Shown here one piece after another: positions 35,001 through 43,709 of a stretch of DNA of 64,000 nt (within the stretch, counting starts at the first letter, position 1; each line of letters opens with the position of its first letter). A program made the position numbers and the translations under genes. The notes below the pieces were generated by a model. The model searched no databases and had not been told where the DNA came from. It saw only the letters and a list, made by a program, of their open reading frames with translations. This stretch comes from Streptomyces caniscabiei (GTDB taxonomy: Bacteria; Actinomycetota; Actinomycetes; Streptomycetales; Streptomycetaceae): assembly GCF_014930365.1 (NCBI RefSeq), contig NZ_JABXWI010000003.1:310001-374000 (forward strand), in the 5' to 3' direction.

Positions 35001-36019
35001 TCCGCCGTGCCGGGCGTGCCCAGCCGCCAGTCCCCGACGAGCAACGCGGTGAACCCGGCCGACGCCGGGCTCCCCGAGGCATGGTCCCTCCCCGACCGCG
35101 CCCACGGCTCGGCCGCGGGCCGGTCCCCGCCCCGCACCCGGAGGTCGGCGGCGAGCAGCAGGTGATGGGCGAGCAGATCCGCGTGCCTCGGCCCGCCGGA
35201 CCCGGGCGGCCCCCCGCCCTCGTGAGCACCGTGCACCTCATGAGCGCCGTACCCCTCGTACGCCTCGTACAGCGCGTCGAACCACGTCAACGGCTCCCGG
35301 ACCGCGTCCGCGGAGTCCCGCTCGGTCCAGTGCGCGTCGCCGCCGTACCGGAGGGACGCCTCCTGGGCGGCGCTCCCGCTGCGGCCGTGGCCGATGGTCA
35401 TACGGGCGGAGAGGAGTACGGGCCGGTGCCGCCCGGCGAGATGGGCGGCGAGCCGCAGCCGCGGGTCGGTGACGGACGCGACGGCGGCCGCGGTGTCGCC
35501 CCTGGTGGCGGCCTGCGCGGCGACGACCGCCGCACGGAGCGGCACGGTCGAGGTGCCGGGCTGCCAGTGGCCGTCCATGGCCACGGCGGCGGCCCGCAGA
35601 GCCCGCACGAGCCGCGCCCGGTCGGGTGCCCGGACGAGGGCGTGCGCTTCGGCCTCCTCCGGCGCCGTCGCGTCCAACACCGCGAGGGCCCGCTTGGGTT
35701 CCCCGGCGGCGAGTGCCGCCGCCGCGTCGAGGCAGCCCTCCGGACCACCCGCTCCGCCCGCCCCGGTCCACCGCCCGGCGCCGGGGTCGACACCCCGCCG
35801 CTCCCACAGCAGCAGCTCGATCAACGCCCCGACGGCGCCGCCGTCCTCACCGTGCTCCCCGCCGCGACCCCCTGCACGCCCCCCGCCACCACTCCCGCCG
35901 CGCATCGCGCCGTCGTTCCCTCCGCGCCCGCCCGTGCCCGCAGACCCGCTCCGCACCCGGGCTCCCCCTTTCGCCTCCCGGCTCCCGTCCCTCACACCCG
36001 CCCCGGCCCCGCCGCTCAC
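32075..36019 (-). CDS. CHAT-domain peptidase with long helical repeat region
   Basis: A 1314-residue protein ending in a CHAT domain (caspase HetF-associated with TPRs), a separase-like peptidase fold. His near residue 1139 (LHLATHGLID) and Cys near 1180 (LVLSGCDTGRG) form the expected dyad, and the end HWAPFIHVG is typical. About 900 upstream residues are Ala-rich helices of TPR/superhelical type. The first 60 residues are Gly/Arg-rich low complexity. GTG 36019 overlaps the previous stop as GTGA; the frame is open further upstream, but that part is antisense-like Arg/Pro-rich sequence. CHAT proteins are activated by partner NTPases in characterised systems; the Hsp70-like or GTPase protein of this operon could play that part. 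Confidence 0.9.
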   Translation of the reverse strand: MSGGAGAGVRDGSREAKGGARVRSGSAGTGGRGGNDGAMRGGSGGGGRAGGRGGEHGEDGGAVGALIELLLWERRGVDPGAGRWTGAGGAGGPEGCLDAAAALAAGEPKRALAVLDATAPEEAEAHALVRAPDRARLVRALRAAAVAMDGHWQPGTSTVPLRAAVVAAQAATRGDTAAAVASVTDPRLRLAAHLAGRHRPVLLSARMTIGHGRSGSAAQEASLRYGGDAHWTERDSADAVREPLTWFDALYEAYEGYGAHEVHGAHEGGGPPGSGGPRHADLLAHHLLLAADLRVRGGDRPAAEPWARSGRDHASGSPASAGFTALLVGDWRLGTPGTAEQCALGAPPGERALSRASAQYKRARALYQDARSASGQAAALLRLAHVERLRGGAEACRGILDEALELALAGGDGAYAVLIRVHQELDAIDAGADSRATTEGAEGEGGVGGAVVRWARTDGSTSWLRGLRQLVVERAEFWSTRGDAVRAGRAVALARGLDGDGGAADGAGEAGRPTSGLEAGMFRRARHRLAGVVLAGLEQREHREAIQACADRGRPPEWENCLGAVMAAKSFHDQASALRDPELMAVARELLDSAVEIGTRYLPAGDQLDSTLAMVRSDLVASGAQETLFRSRRARAAGLTQDADRLARRVLREAEGIPDELFRLFVGCSALVDLGERDAATSAVEAIEPRLSAIAAARLWLRLGEPERAARHLPGIGVHGPGPDQPWELPAIRADLALARHAYDEAARHARQGLGAFEEHRRRLARDALRASSADDPAVAGLQHAAVLALLSSGRPDAVAAAFDQAERGRAGFLDTVRALDAAPPGSAAHTAVRAWLAAEIRWAATFEEQATALRRRTGEGTRARPGDARTMTAGYAGTTAAGEASAQAARGRIGEVGRGLDEAEAVVRRLVPAALTASHAEGLPDAAAVAAALPAHTLLLTYHVFDDVLVGWALTRATLRHERSARQPHRTVAAARRFHAWCARRDVPGAGDAGGEAAGRELVEALVRPFTEELRDHRRVIVVPPAALALLPFHALPWTGDAPLGATHDVSYLPAVSLLARRHDRLPERPWTELDALFVGAPATHPRHGLRELPGTAAEVVAAAGLFPQGRALTGAAATRDAVLAATRGCGILHLATHGLIDELAPHCAKLPLAGDDELGLADLPAVAQDLQLLVLSGCDTGRGTATAGGDVLGLTRAALITGARHALVSLWPVDDVTGCLVLARTYARMAKEPIVLLGTALAQAQREVRDLPGAARYDEFRELARRAGVRPGPAARAPDRPRSRDSAPLGHGRDGTPHGHPYHWAPFIHVGT

Positions 36020-37302
36020 CCCCGATAGACCACCCGCCCCGGCAGCTCCCGGCCGTCGATCCGTGCCCAGAGCCGTAGTCCCGCGAGCACCTGGCCCTTG
36101 CGGCCGCCGGCGTCGAGGGGGATGTCGTTGCCGCCGGTACGCCGTCGGGCCTCGCGGTAGGAGGGGGCGAGGACCTCGACGGCGACGTCGGCACCGTGCG
36201 CGCGGGCCCGGCGGCGTACGTCGAGGACCGCCCGTTGGGAGGTCTCGGCGATCTGGGCCCACCAGCTGCCGGGTGCCGCGGGCGGGAGGTGGACCACCGA
36301 GCACAGGGCCTCGTCGACGGCGAGGGCCGTCTGCAGCTCGGCCGAGGGATCGTCGGCCTCCCGGCGAACGGCGAGCCGCCCGAGACGCAGGGCGAGTTCC
36401 TGCTGGTAGGCGCGTCGATGGCCGGGGTCGGCGAGCGGCAGGGCGCCACGGTGGGTGAGGCTCTCCACGCAGTGATGCGCCTGGTCGTCGAGCTCGGCGA
36501 GCGCCGCGACCCAGCTCGCGAGAACGGCCCACACCTGCGCGGGCGAGCGGCTCTCCCCGTCCGCCGGTGCGATGTCCTCGATGCCGGCCGCGTCCAGGGC
36601 CCAGGGCGCGGCACCGGCCCGCGGTCCCAGCCGTACGCCCGCGGCGCCGAACCGGGGCAGCGGTGGCAGCACCACCTGCTCACGGTCGAGCGCCGCCCAC
36701 TCGGTCCACCGTGCACCGGCCGGCTCCGCCACCGCCAGCCTCTCGGCCCGCGCCCGCCACATGGTCACCTGCGCCGCGGGCAGCCGGAGGAGGGTGAGCT
36801 GGAACCAGCGCCAGAGGGCGGGGGTGTCGGCTCCGGCGGGCAACTGCGCCGGCCCGAGGTAGTCCACGGCCTCCGGACTGTTCACCAACTCGCCCGCCAG
36901 CGAGGAGAGTTCGGGGTCGGCGGACGGCGCGTTCCCGTGCACCCAGGCGGCCGACTGGGTCACCCGCGCGACGGGCGGCGGCCCCGACGACGGCCCGGGC
37001 GACGCCGAGACGGACGGCGCGGACATGGACGACGCCCCACCAGGAGGCCCCCCGGACTCCGCCGCACCCACTCCAGGCATCCCCACGTCAGGCATCCCCG
37101 CCTCAGGCACCGCCGCCCCCGCCACCCCCGGCAGCGACTCCAGCTCCCGCAGCACGCCCCGGCATTCCTCCGCACCCGGGCCCTCCGGACTGGCGGCAAG
37201 CAGTTCGCTCAACGAAGCCCGCAGGCCGACGAGTTGGGCCCGGGTCAGCACGGCGGGCAGCGAAGCCGGGGCGCGGGTGAGGAGTTTCCTGACGGCGTCC
37301 AC
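36016..37302 (-). CDS. Unknown protein between Hsp70-like and CHAT genes
   Basis: I recognise no known domain in these 428 residues. The first 60 residues are helical (VDAVRKLLTRAPASLPAVLTRAQLVGLRASLSELL). A low-complexity Gly/Met/Pro/Ser stretch follows (about 80-125), then a mixed domain with a Trp-rich helix (PALWRWFQLTLLRL) and a C-terminal helical domain (DEALCSVVHLP) ending in strands (KGQVLAGLRLWARIDGRELPGRVVYRG). No signal or catalytic motif is visible. GTG 37302 lies 2 bp after the Hsp70-like stop and the gene ends in a GTGA overlap with the CHAT gene, so all three are co-translated and may form a complex. Confidence 0.8.
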   Translation of the reverse strand: MDAVRKLLTRAPASLPAVLTRAQLVGLRASLSELLAASPEGPGAEECRGVLRELESLPGVAGAAVPEAGMPDVGMPGVGAAESGGPPGGASSMSAPSVSASPGPSSGPPPVARVTQSAAWVHGNAPSADPELSSLAGELVNSPEAVDYLGPAQLPAGADTPALWRWFQLTLLRLPAAQVTMWRARAERLAVAEPAGARWTEWAALDREQVVLPPLPRFGAAGVRLGPRAGAAPWALDAAGIEDIAPADGESRSPAQVWAVLASWVAALAELDDQAHHCVESLTHRGALPLADPGHRRAYQQELALRLGRLAVRREADDPSAELQTALAVDEALCSVVHLPPAAPGSWWAQIAETSQRAVLDVRRRARAHGADVAVEVLAPSYREARRRTGGNDIPLDAGGRKGQVLAGLRLWARIDGRELPGRVVYRG

Positions 37303-37304
37303 GG

Positions 37305-40300
37305 TCAGTGCCTGCCGTTGAAGGGGTCGCGTTCGGCGATGTGCGCGGCGGCCGCGTCGTTCATGCCGACCCGGAACACGGCCCCTTCGTGGTCCCACAT
37401 CTCCGCGACGGAACCGGCCGCCCGGTACGGCACCGGCGTACGGTGCACCCGCAGCCCACCGCGCTCGTCCAGGGTCGCCACGTACTCGGTCCCCTGCTGG
37501 TGCTCGGCCCCGTCGTCCCGGCGCTCCTTCCGGGCGGCCGCGTCCCGTTCCTCGTCGGCGCGCCGGGGCGCGGGGAGGACGTCCACCAGCTCCAGCGCCC
37601 GTTCGGGTCGGGTGGGGTACCGCACGTAGAACGACCAGCCGTCGTGCGGAGGCGGCGGCAGCGGCTCGCTCATCCGCCCCCTGAGCAGACGCGCGCCCGC
37701 GCCCCCCGCCTCCCTGAACAGCAGGTCGAACCAGCCACCGGGCCCCACCGGGTCGTCCGCCCCCGGCACCCTCGGGTCCTCGGCGACGCTGAACACCACG
37801 GTCCCCTTGTCCGGCCGGTCCCCGGCGACCCGTGTGTCGACGACGATCTCCAGGGGCGTCCACTGCCCGTCGGGCCCGACCCCGGCGTCGAGGTCGACGC
37901 GGGCCTGCGGCTCGTCGCGCAGCTCGTACTGGGGTTCGCCGCGCACGAGATGGAGGTGGAGGGAGAGGTCGGCGTCGACCTCGACCTGGAAACGGGCCTG
38001 TTTGGTCCACTCCTCCAGGTCCAGGAGGAACCCCGGCTCGCGGCGGCTGATCCAGTCGTCCGGGTCGAAGGCGCCCCACTCGACCCATCCGGTGCCGGTG
38101 CCCCGGTGGACGCGGAGGCTCCTCGGCTGTTTCTCCCACTTGCTGCGGATCGCCCAGGTGCCGCCCGGCCCGATGGGGCTGAGCGGGTCGCCGGCCTTGA
38201 GCAGCGCGTAGGTGGGGGTGGCGGCGGAGCCCAGCTGGAACGTGGCGCCGAAGTCGCAGGGCAGGTAGTAGCGGAGGTTGTCGACCTCGATGCGCAGGAC
38301 GTAGCGGCCCCGGCCGAGGACACCCTGGGCGTTGCCCTCGTCATGCGCGAAGCGGCGGACGTGGTGGCCCCAGCAGGCCCCGATGGAGGTGGCGAGCTTC
38401 CCGTACTGCTCCTCGACGGCGATACCGGCCGAGTTCCAGCGCACCCCGGGCTCCCGGCGGAGCCTGCGTTCCAGCGCGCGACGGATCAACGGCATCCGGC
38501 TGCTCTTGCCGCTGAGGAAGATCCGGTCGAGCTCGCGGTCGCCGCCCTGGAGGCCGTTCTCGACGAGGGCGACGACGAGGTCCGTGATCTCGTCCAGCAC
38601 GGGCGCCATCAGCTGTTCGAACCGGGCGGCGTCCAGCTGCGGCGCCCATCCCGCGCCCCCGGCCTCGGGCACACCGAGGGCGGTCAGCAGCGCCTCCAGC
38701 GCCTCGGGCGGCGGCCGGTGGTCCTCGGTGCCCGCCCCCAGCCGGATCTTCGCGTCCTCGGCGAGCCGCCACAGCAGCCAGAACGTCTGCTCGACCTCCC
38801 GGACCCTGCTGGGCGGCAGTTCGTCCCAGCGGGTGGGTACGACGAGGTCCACCAGATCGTGCGGATACCCCTCCGCCTCGCTGTCCCGGGCGAGCAGGCT
38901 GCCGGGGACGTACTGCCCGTCGGTGGCGTACGGCGTCTTGAGCGTGGCGACGACCCGCTCGTGGCGGTCGGGCCACCGGGTGAGGAGATGATCGGCGAAC
39001 ACCGCCTTGTACCAGTGGAACAGACGGAGCGTCATGAGGTCGCCGCCGAGCTGGAGATGGCCGGTGGAACCGAGGAGTGTGGGGGTGAGGACGTAGAGCC
39101 GGCCGGTGAACCGGGGGTCCTGGCCCGGTCCGGGGTCCGGGGTGTTGTCCTTCAACTTCAGGTTGATCAGGGCGAGATCGGTGGTGCCGCCGCCCACGTC
39201 GATGACCAGCACGTTCTGCTCCCAGGACCGTCCGCTGCCGGGCAGCCGCCGACAGCGCGCCCGGAACGCCTCCACGCCCGCCGCGAAGTCCCCGCCGAAG
39301 TCCCGCATGATGAAGAACAGCGCCGCCGCGACCGCCTCGTCGAACTGGGTGTCCACGAGCGTGACACCGAGACCGTCCACCCCTCGCGCCCCCTGCCCGA
39401 CCAGTTGACGCAGCCGTCGGCGCACCACGGGCGGCGCGATCGTCGGGTACGTCATGACCAGGTGGTCGATCCGGCCCTGGTGGAACTCCCTGGGGTTCAT
39501 GGAGATGAACTCGTCGCCCTGGTCGAGGAGATAGCGCAGCCCCTCCCGGATGAGGTCGTCGGCGGTGGTCGGTGTGCCGTCGGCGCGCGCGGGCAGGTCG
39601 GGCAGCTCCAGATCGCGGCCCAGATACTGCTTCAGCCCCCGGTACGCGCGCGGCGCCCCGTCCGCCGCCCCGCCGACCGCCACCCGCTCCTCACCCATGC
39701 GTACACGCAGCTCCGGCCGTGTCTGCACCACTTCGACCCGGCTGGCCAGCTCGGTGCCGCCCGACTGGTCGAGGTCGGCGGGGAACAGCCGCAGCACGTC
39801 CAACGGCAGCTCGTCGAAGGCCCGGTCGAAGCAGGCGTGCAGCAGGGGCGCGACGGCCCCGCGCAGCCGCTCGTCGCGTGCGGCCAGCCGCAGTTCGAGC
39901 GCGGTGTACAGCGCGTGCAGCCAGCCCCCGCCGCCGTGTCCGCCCTCCAGCGCCCCGGCCAGTACGGCACCGGGCTCGTCCCGACGCGCTCCGCCCTCGT
40001 CCGCCTCCGGCAGCAACTGCCGTACGACGTCCCCGAGCAGCTCCCGCCACTGCCCGCGCTGCGCACCCGGCACCGACGGATCGCCCAGCAGGTCCACCAA
40101 CTCCCGCCGTAGCCGGGCCTCCTGGTAGCGGGACATGGCGCGCACGTCGAGCTGCCGCATGTCGTGGATGGTCACGGTCGAGTTGGTGGTCCCGAAGTCG
40201 ACGGCCGCGAAGCCCCGGTGCCGCTGCCTGTCGTCGGCGACCCGCCGCACGGGCTCACCCTCCGCCCGGGCGCCGGTCCGCGGACCGGGCGCCGAGGGTC

Positions 40301-40841
40301 GGGCGCCGCTCACCCCTCCGTCACCGGCCGGCGCGGCGCTCGCCGACCCGCCGGGCGACAACGTCCACTGGCTCGGGTCGTACCAGGTGCCGCTCCGCGT
40401 GTGGGGCTCCGGTTCCTCCTCGACCGCCGGGGCCGCCCGGTGCAGATGGAGCGTCGTGGTGACCTCCGTCGTGTGCGCGACCTGCCCGCCGGCCGTGTCG
40501 GTGCCGTGGTGGTGGACGAGCAGCAGCAGGGGCAGGTCGGTGCCGCCCGCCGACGGGGCCAGCCGCACGGGCCGGGCGGCACCCACCGTCACGGCCTCGG
40601 TGATCACCCGCCCCTCCACCCCGCGCCACACCTCCCGCAGCGCGGCCAGCCGGTCCGCGGGCAGCCCCGGCGGACCGATCACCTCGATCCGGCGTACGAG
40701 GATGTCGGCGCCCGGCGCGGGCAGCAGCCGCAGGGCGGGCAGCACCAGCCCGGACAGCGGTCCGAGCAGTGTGTACCCCTCACCGTCCGCGTCCTCGACG
40801 CAGAACGGGCCCGAGGAGATGAAGTGGGCGTGCAGTCCCAT
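37305..40841 (-). CDS. Large Hsp70-like ATPase with unique N- and C-terminal regions
   Basis: An 1178-residue actin-fold ATPase. Residues 1-200 are a novel strand-rich domain plus linker. Phosphate-1 VDFGTTNST is at 214-222, phosphate-2 IDVGGGTTD at 547-555 and the adenosine motif FLSGKSSRMPL near 735. The ATPase region is expanded with an insert of about 130 residues after phosphate-1. From about 830 there are strand-rich segments in place of a DnaK peptide-binding domain, and a charged tail. It is much longer than DnaK (about 620) and resembles uncharacterised actinobacterial Hsp70-like proteins. It follows the GTPase gene by 42 bp and precedes the unknown and CHAT genes, making it a candidate sensor or activator. 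Confidence 0.85.
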   Translation of the reverse strand: MGLHAHFISSGPFCVEDADGEGYTLLGPLSGLVLPALRLLPAPGADILVRRIEVIGPPGLPADRLAALREVWRGVEGRVITEAVTVGAARPVRLAPSAGGTDLPLLLLVHHHGTDTAGGQVAHTTEVTTTLHLHRAAPAVEEEPEPHTRSGTWYDPSQWTLSPGGSASAAPAGDGGVSGARPSAPGPRTGARAEGEPVRRVADDRQRHRGFAAVDFGTTNSTVTIHDMRQLDVRAMSRYQEARLRRELVDLLGDPSVPGAQRGQWRELLGDVVRQLLPEADEGGARRDEPGAVLAGALEGGHGGGGWLHALYTALELRLAARDERLRGAVAPLLHACFDRAFDELPLDVLRLFPADLDQSGGTELASRVEVVQTRPELRVRMGEERVAVGGAADGAPRAYRGLKQYLGRDLELPDLPARADGTPTTADDLIREGLRYLLDQGDEFISMNPREFHQGRIDHLVMTYPTIAPPVVRRRLRQLVGQGARGVDGLGVTLVDTQFDEAVAAALFFIMRDFGGDFAAGVEAFRARCRRLPGSGRSWEQNVLVIDVGGGTTDLALINLKLKDNTPDPGPGQDPRFTGRLYVLTPTLLGSTGHLQLGGDLMTLRLFHWYKAVFADHLLTRWPDRHERVVATLKTPYATDGQYVPGSLLARDSEAEGYPHDLVDLVVPTRWDELPPSRVREVEQTFWLLWRLAEDAKIRLGAGTEDHRPPPEALEALLTALGVPEAGGAGWAPQLDAARFEQLMAPVLDEITDLVVALVENGLQGGDRELDRIFLSGKSSRMPLIRRALERRLRREPGVRWNSAGIAVEEQYGKLATSIGACWGHHVRRFAHDEGNAQGVLGRGRYVLRIEVDNLRYYLPCDFGATFQLGSAATPTYALLKAGDPLSPIGPGGTWAIRSKWEKQPRSLRVHRGTGTGWVEWGAFDPDDWISRREPGFLLDLEEWTKQARFQVEVDADLSLHLHLVRGEPQYELRDEPQARVDLDAGVGPDGQWTPLEIVVDTRVAGDRPDKGTVVFSVAEDPRVPGADDPVGPGGWFDLLFREAGGAGARLLRGRMSEPLPPPPHDGWSFYVRYPTRPERALELVDVLPAPRRADEERDAAARKERRDDGAEHQQGTEYVATLDERGGLRVHRTPVPYRAAGSVAEMWDHEGAVFRVGMNDAAAAHIAERDPFNGRH

Positions 40842-40883
40842 GGGGTCCCCCGGTTCGGATGACTTCGAATGACGTGGTGCGGA

Positions 40884-43709
40884 TCAGTGACCCGGCGCGG
40901 GCCGGGGCATGGCCTCCAGGCGCGCCGCCAGGTCGAGCGGAGCGGCCGCCGGCTCGCCCGGTCGCGCCGCTCCGGCGGCGAGGAGGAGGTCGAGCGTGTC
41001 GTGCGCGGTGACCGTCCGCTCCCGCGCGGTGATCACCGCCTCCGCCGTCACCGCCAGCGCGAGCTGTTCCCTGGCGAGCTGCTCATGTACCAACTGCCGC
41101 AGCGCGGCGACCAGTTCGCGTCGCAACCGCACGGCGTGCACGACATGCCGCTCCAACGGGTCACGTCCCAGTGGCTGTTGCGCGTGCCAGGGCAGGCTGC
41201 GGTCTCGGCGCAGTGGGAACGCCTCGTCCACGGCCGCGGGTTCGGTCTCGGGGGAGTCGGCCTTGCGCAGCCGCTCGCGCCACTCCTCCACGCGGGTGGT
41301 GGCGAACACCTCCAGCATCCGCTGCATCCGGGGCGGCGTCACCGCACCACGCTCCCGCTCGGCGAAGATCAGCCGCCGCCAGCGCTCCCGCAGCTCGTCG
41401 AAGGTCTCGACATGCTCCTCCAGCCTCTCCTCGTAGCCGAGCCGCACCCGATCGTGGACCAGCTTCAGCAGGGCGGCATGCCCGGCCCGGAACCTCGGCA
41501 ACAGCTCCTCGGGCTCCCCCGACACCCCCGGGGCCGGGGCATGGACCCCGTCGCCCCGGCCACCGACCCCACCGCCCACCTCCCCGGATGCCCCCTCGTA
41601 CCCGCCGCCGAAGTCCCCTCCGAAGTCCCCTCCGAACTCCCCGCCGAGGTCGAGGCCCATCTCCGCCGCGGCCGCCCACACGCTGTCGCCGAACGCCCGG
41701 TCCTCCTCGGTCCACCCCTGTCCGACCGTCACGAGCTGCTTGTCGCGGTCGACCGCGGCGAACAGCTCCTTCCACTCCGGCCAGGAGGCGACCAGCGTGG
41801 CGGCCTCGTCGGCGACGAGCCGTCGCAGCGCCTCCTCCGCCCGGACACCGCCCGGGGTCAGCCCGAGGACGAGTGTGTCGCGGAGGTCGGTCAGCAACCG
41901 CCGGGTGTCGTCGAGGGCCTGCTGGATCTCCCGGAAGGCGGGCGGGTACTCGGCCTCCGGGCGGGCCTCCCGCTCCGCCGCGACGAGGGCCGGCCGCAGC
42001 CGGTCCACCGCCCCGGCCCGGCGCCGTACGGCATCGTGACGGATACGGCCGCCGTACCGCGCCGCGTGCCGCACGAGCTGGTCGCGCAGCAGCCCGAGCC
42101 CGCCGTCCTCGGCGAACTCCCGCAGCACCCGGCTGAGCGGCGCGCCCGGCTCGTCCTCCTCCAGGCGGTCGGCGATCCTGCCCCACAGTTCGGTGATCCG
42201 CGTCAGCCGCTCGGACTCGGCGCCGGGTCGCAGCCGGGTGCGGGCCGACGTGTCGACGTCCACGGCCCCGGCCCTCCGCAGCGCGGCGAGTCCCGCCATG
42301 GCCGACACCAGCACGAGCTGCTTCCGCTGTCCCGGGGGCAGCAGCCGCTGCGCGGCCTCGACGACCTCGTCCAGTACGGCGGTGTCGGGCAGCCCCCGCA
42401 GCCGGCGCTCGGTGAGCCGCTCGGCCGTGCCGCCGAGCAGGTCACCGAGGACCTCCGGTTCCACGGGCATCTGGTCGAAGCGACCGCCGGCGACGAGCAG
42501 GCTCTCCCGGAGGGTCTCGTCCGAACGGCCCTCCCGCCCGTCACCGGTGGGCTCGCGCAGCATGTCGAAGAAGTCCTGCTCACCGGCGACCGGGCCGCGC
42601 TGGGCGTTCATCAGGACGAGCACGGTGTGGATGTCCCGCAGCTCACGGCGGCTGAGGAACCGGTCGCGCTCCCCCGACTGGGGGCTGTTGAGCCCGGGGA
42701 AGTCCATCAGGACGAGTGCCCCCACATCCCGCAGGTCCCACACGGCCCGCGGCACCCGCACCCGCAGCTCGACCCGCCGGATCAACGGCACACAGTCGGC
42801 AAGCACGTCATCGGTGATCTGCTGCCCCGGCCCAGGTCCCTGCCCCTGCCCCTGCCCTCGCCCTAGCCCGTCCAACTCCTCCTCGGCGGAACCGAAGCCG
42901 CCCGCGTATCCGCCCCCGTATCCGCCCCCGGCCCCGTCCCCGTCCCCTCCCTCACCCTTCTCCCCGCCGTCACCCAACCGCACCCCGGGCAGCGACATCG
43001 CCCGCTTGGCCTGCGCGTCCGACAGCTCGTAGCGACGGCCGAGCAGCCAGGCACCGCGCTCGAACGCCCCCAGCACCAGCCCGACTTCCTCCGCGACCGC
43101 CCGCATCCGGGACCCGCCGACCGTGCCGCCATGCCTCCGGCACCAACCGGCGAGCGCCTCCCATCCCCCCGCACCGCTCGCACCCGCGCCGCCCTCGGCC
43201 CCCGCACCCGGGGCCGCGGCCCGCAGCTCGGCCAGCCGCTGCTCGGCCATCCCCTCCAGTCGCGCCAACTCCACGAGCCGGCCATGGAGATGGCCCATCA
43301 ACTCGCTCATCTCGGCGTCCGTGCAGTAGACGACGGTCCGCCCGTCGAGCACCGACCCGCGCTCCTCGCCGACGCACTGTGTGACATGGATGGAGGTGAC
43401 GTTCCCGGTGGTGGCCACGTCGCTCACGGACAACAGTCCGGGCAGCCCGAGCAGCGTCTCGATCAGCAGCGACTTCCCCGCGCTGAACTCCCCCACCACG
43501 CCGATCGACAGCGGCCCCCGCGCCTCCCCGAGCAGCCGCGCCACGGCAATCCTGAACTCCGCACGCCTGCGGCGGAGTTCGGGAGGGATCTCGGCGTCAC
43601 GCCCGCCCCCGTCGACCCCGCCGCCCGCACCCTCCTCCGACTCGGACCGTTCCAGGGCCTCCAGCATCCCGACGGCCCACCGAACGTACTGCTCCACACC
43701 GTCGCCCAC
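40884..43709 (-). CDS. Dynamin-like GTPase 3
   Basis: A 941-residue GTPase of dynamin type. P-loop GEFSAGKS is at 73-80 and the G3 motif is DFPG at about 336-339, followed by NSPQSGERDRF. About 255 residues separate the two, including a Gly-rich insertion (GGGYGGGYAGG) and a GQGQGQGPGPG run, far more than in typical dynamins. Helical regions with another Gly-rich loop (about 660-700) and a C-terminal helical bundle follow. GTG 43709 is preceded by GGAGG; a GTG at 43733 lacks a spaced ribosome site. It is first in the minus-strand operon with Hsp70-like, CHAT and caspase-like genes, and has a shared element 129 bp upstream. Confidence 0.85.
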   Translation of the reverse strand: MGDGVEQYVRWAVGMLEALERSESEEGAGGGVDGGGRDAEIPPELRRRRAEFRIAVARLLGEARGPLSIGVVGEFSAGKSLLIETLLGLPGLLSVSDVATTGNVTSIHVTQCVGEERGSVLDGRTVVYCTDAEMSELMGHLHGRLVELARLEGMAEQRLAELRAAAPGAGAEGGAGASGAGGWEALAGWCRRHGGTVGGSRMRAVAEEVGLVLGAFERGAWLLGRRYELSDAQAKRAMSLPGVRLGDGGEKGEGGDGDGAGGGYGGGYAGGFGSAEEELDGLGRGQGQGQGPGPGQQITDDVLADCVPLIRRVELRVRVPRAVWDLRDVGALVLMDFPGLNSPQSGERDRFLSRRELRDIHTVLVLMNAQRGPVAGEQDFFDMLREPTGDGREGRSDETLRESLLVAGGRFDQMPVEPEVLGDLLGGTAERLTERRLRGLPDTAVLDEVVEAAQRLLPPGQRKQLVLVSAMAGLAALRRAGAVDVDTSARTRLRPGAESERLTRITELWGRIADRLEEDEPGAPLSRVLREFAEDGGLGLLRDQLVRHAARYGGRIRHDAVRRRAGAVDRLRPALVAAEREARPEAEYPPAFREIQQALDDTRRLLTDLRDTLVLGLTPGGVRAEEALRRLVADEAATLVASWPEWKELFAAVDRDKQLVTVGQGWTEEDRAFGDSVWAAAAEMGLDLGGEFGGDFGGDFGGGYEGASGEVGGGVGGRGDGVHAPAPGVSGEPEELLPRFRAGHAALLKLVHDRVRLGYEERLEEHVETFDELRERWRRLIFAERERGAVTPPRMQRMLEVFATTRVEEWRERLRKADSPETEPAAVDEAFPLRRDRSLPWHAQQPLGRDPLERHVVHAVRLRRELVAALRQLVHEQLAREQLALAVTAEAVITARERTVTAHDTLDLLLAAGAARPGEPAAAPLDLAARLEAMPRPAPGH

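Noticed and set aside
36020..36532. N-terminal extension of the CHAT protein
   Set aside because: It lies over the in-frame coding of the upstream 428-aa protein and is Arg/Pro-rich; the GTGA overlap start is better supported.
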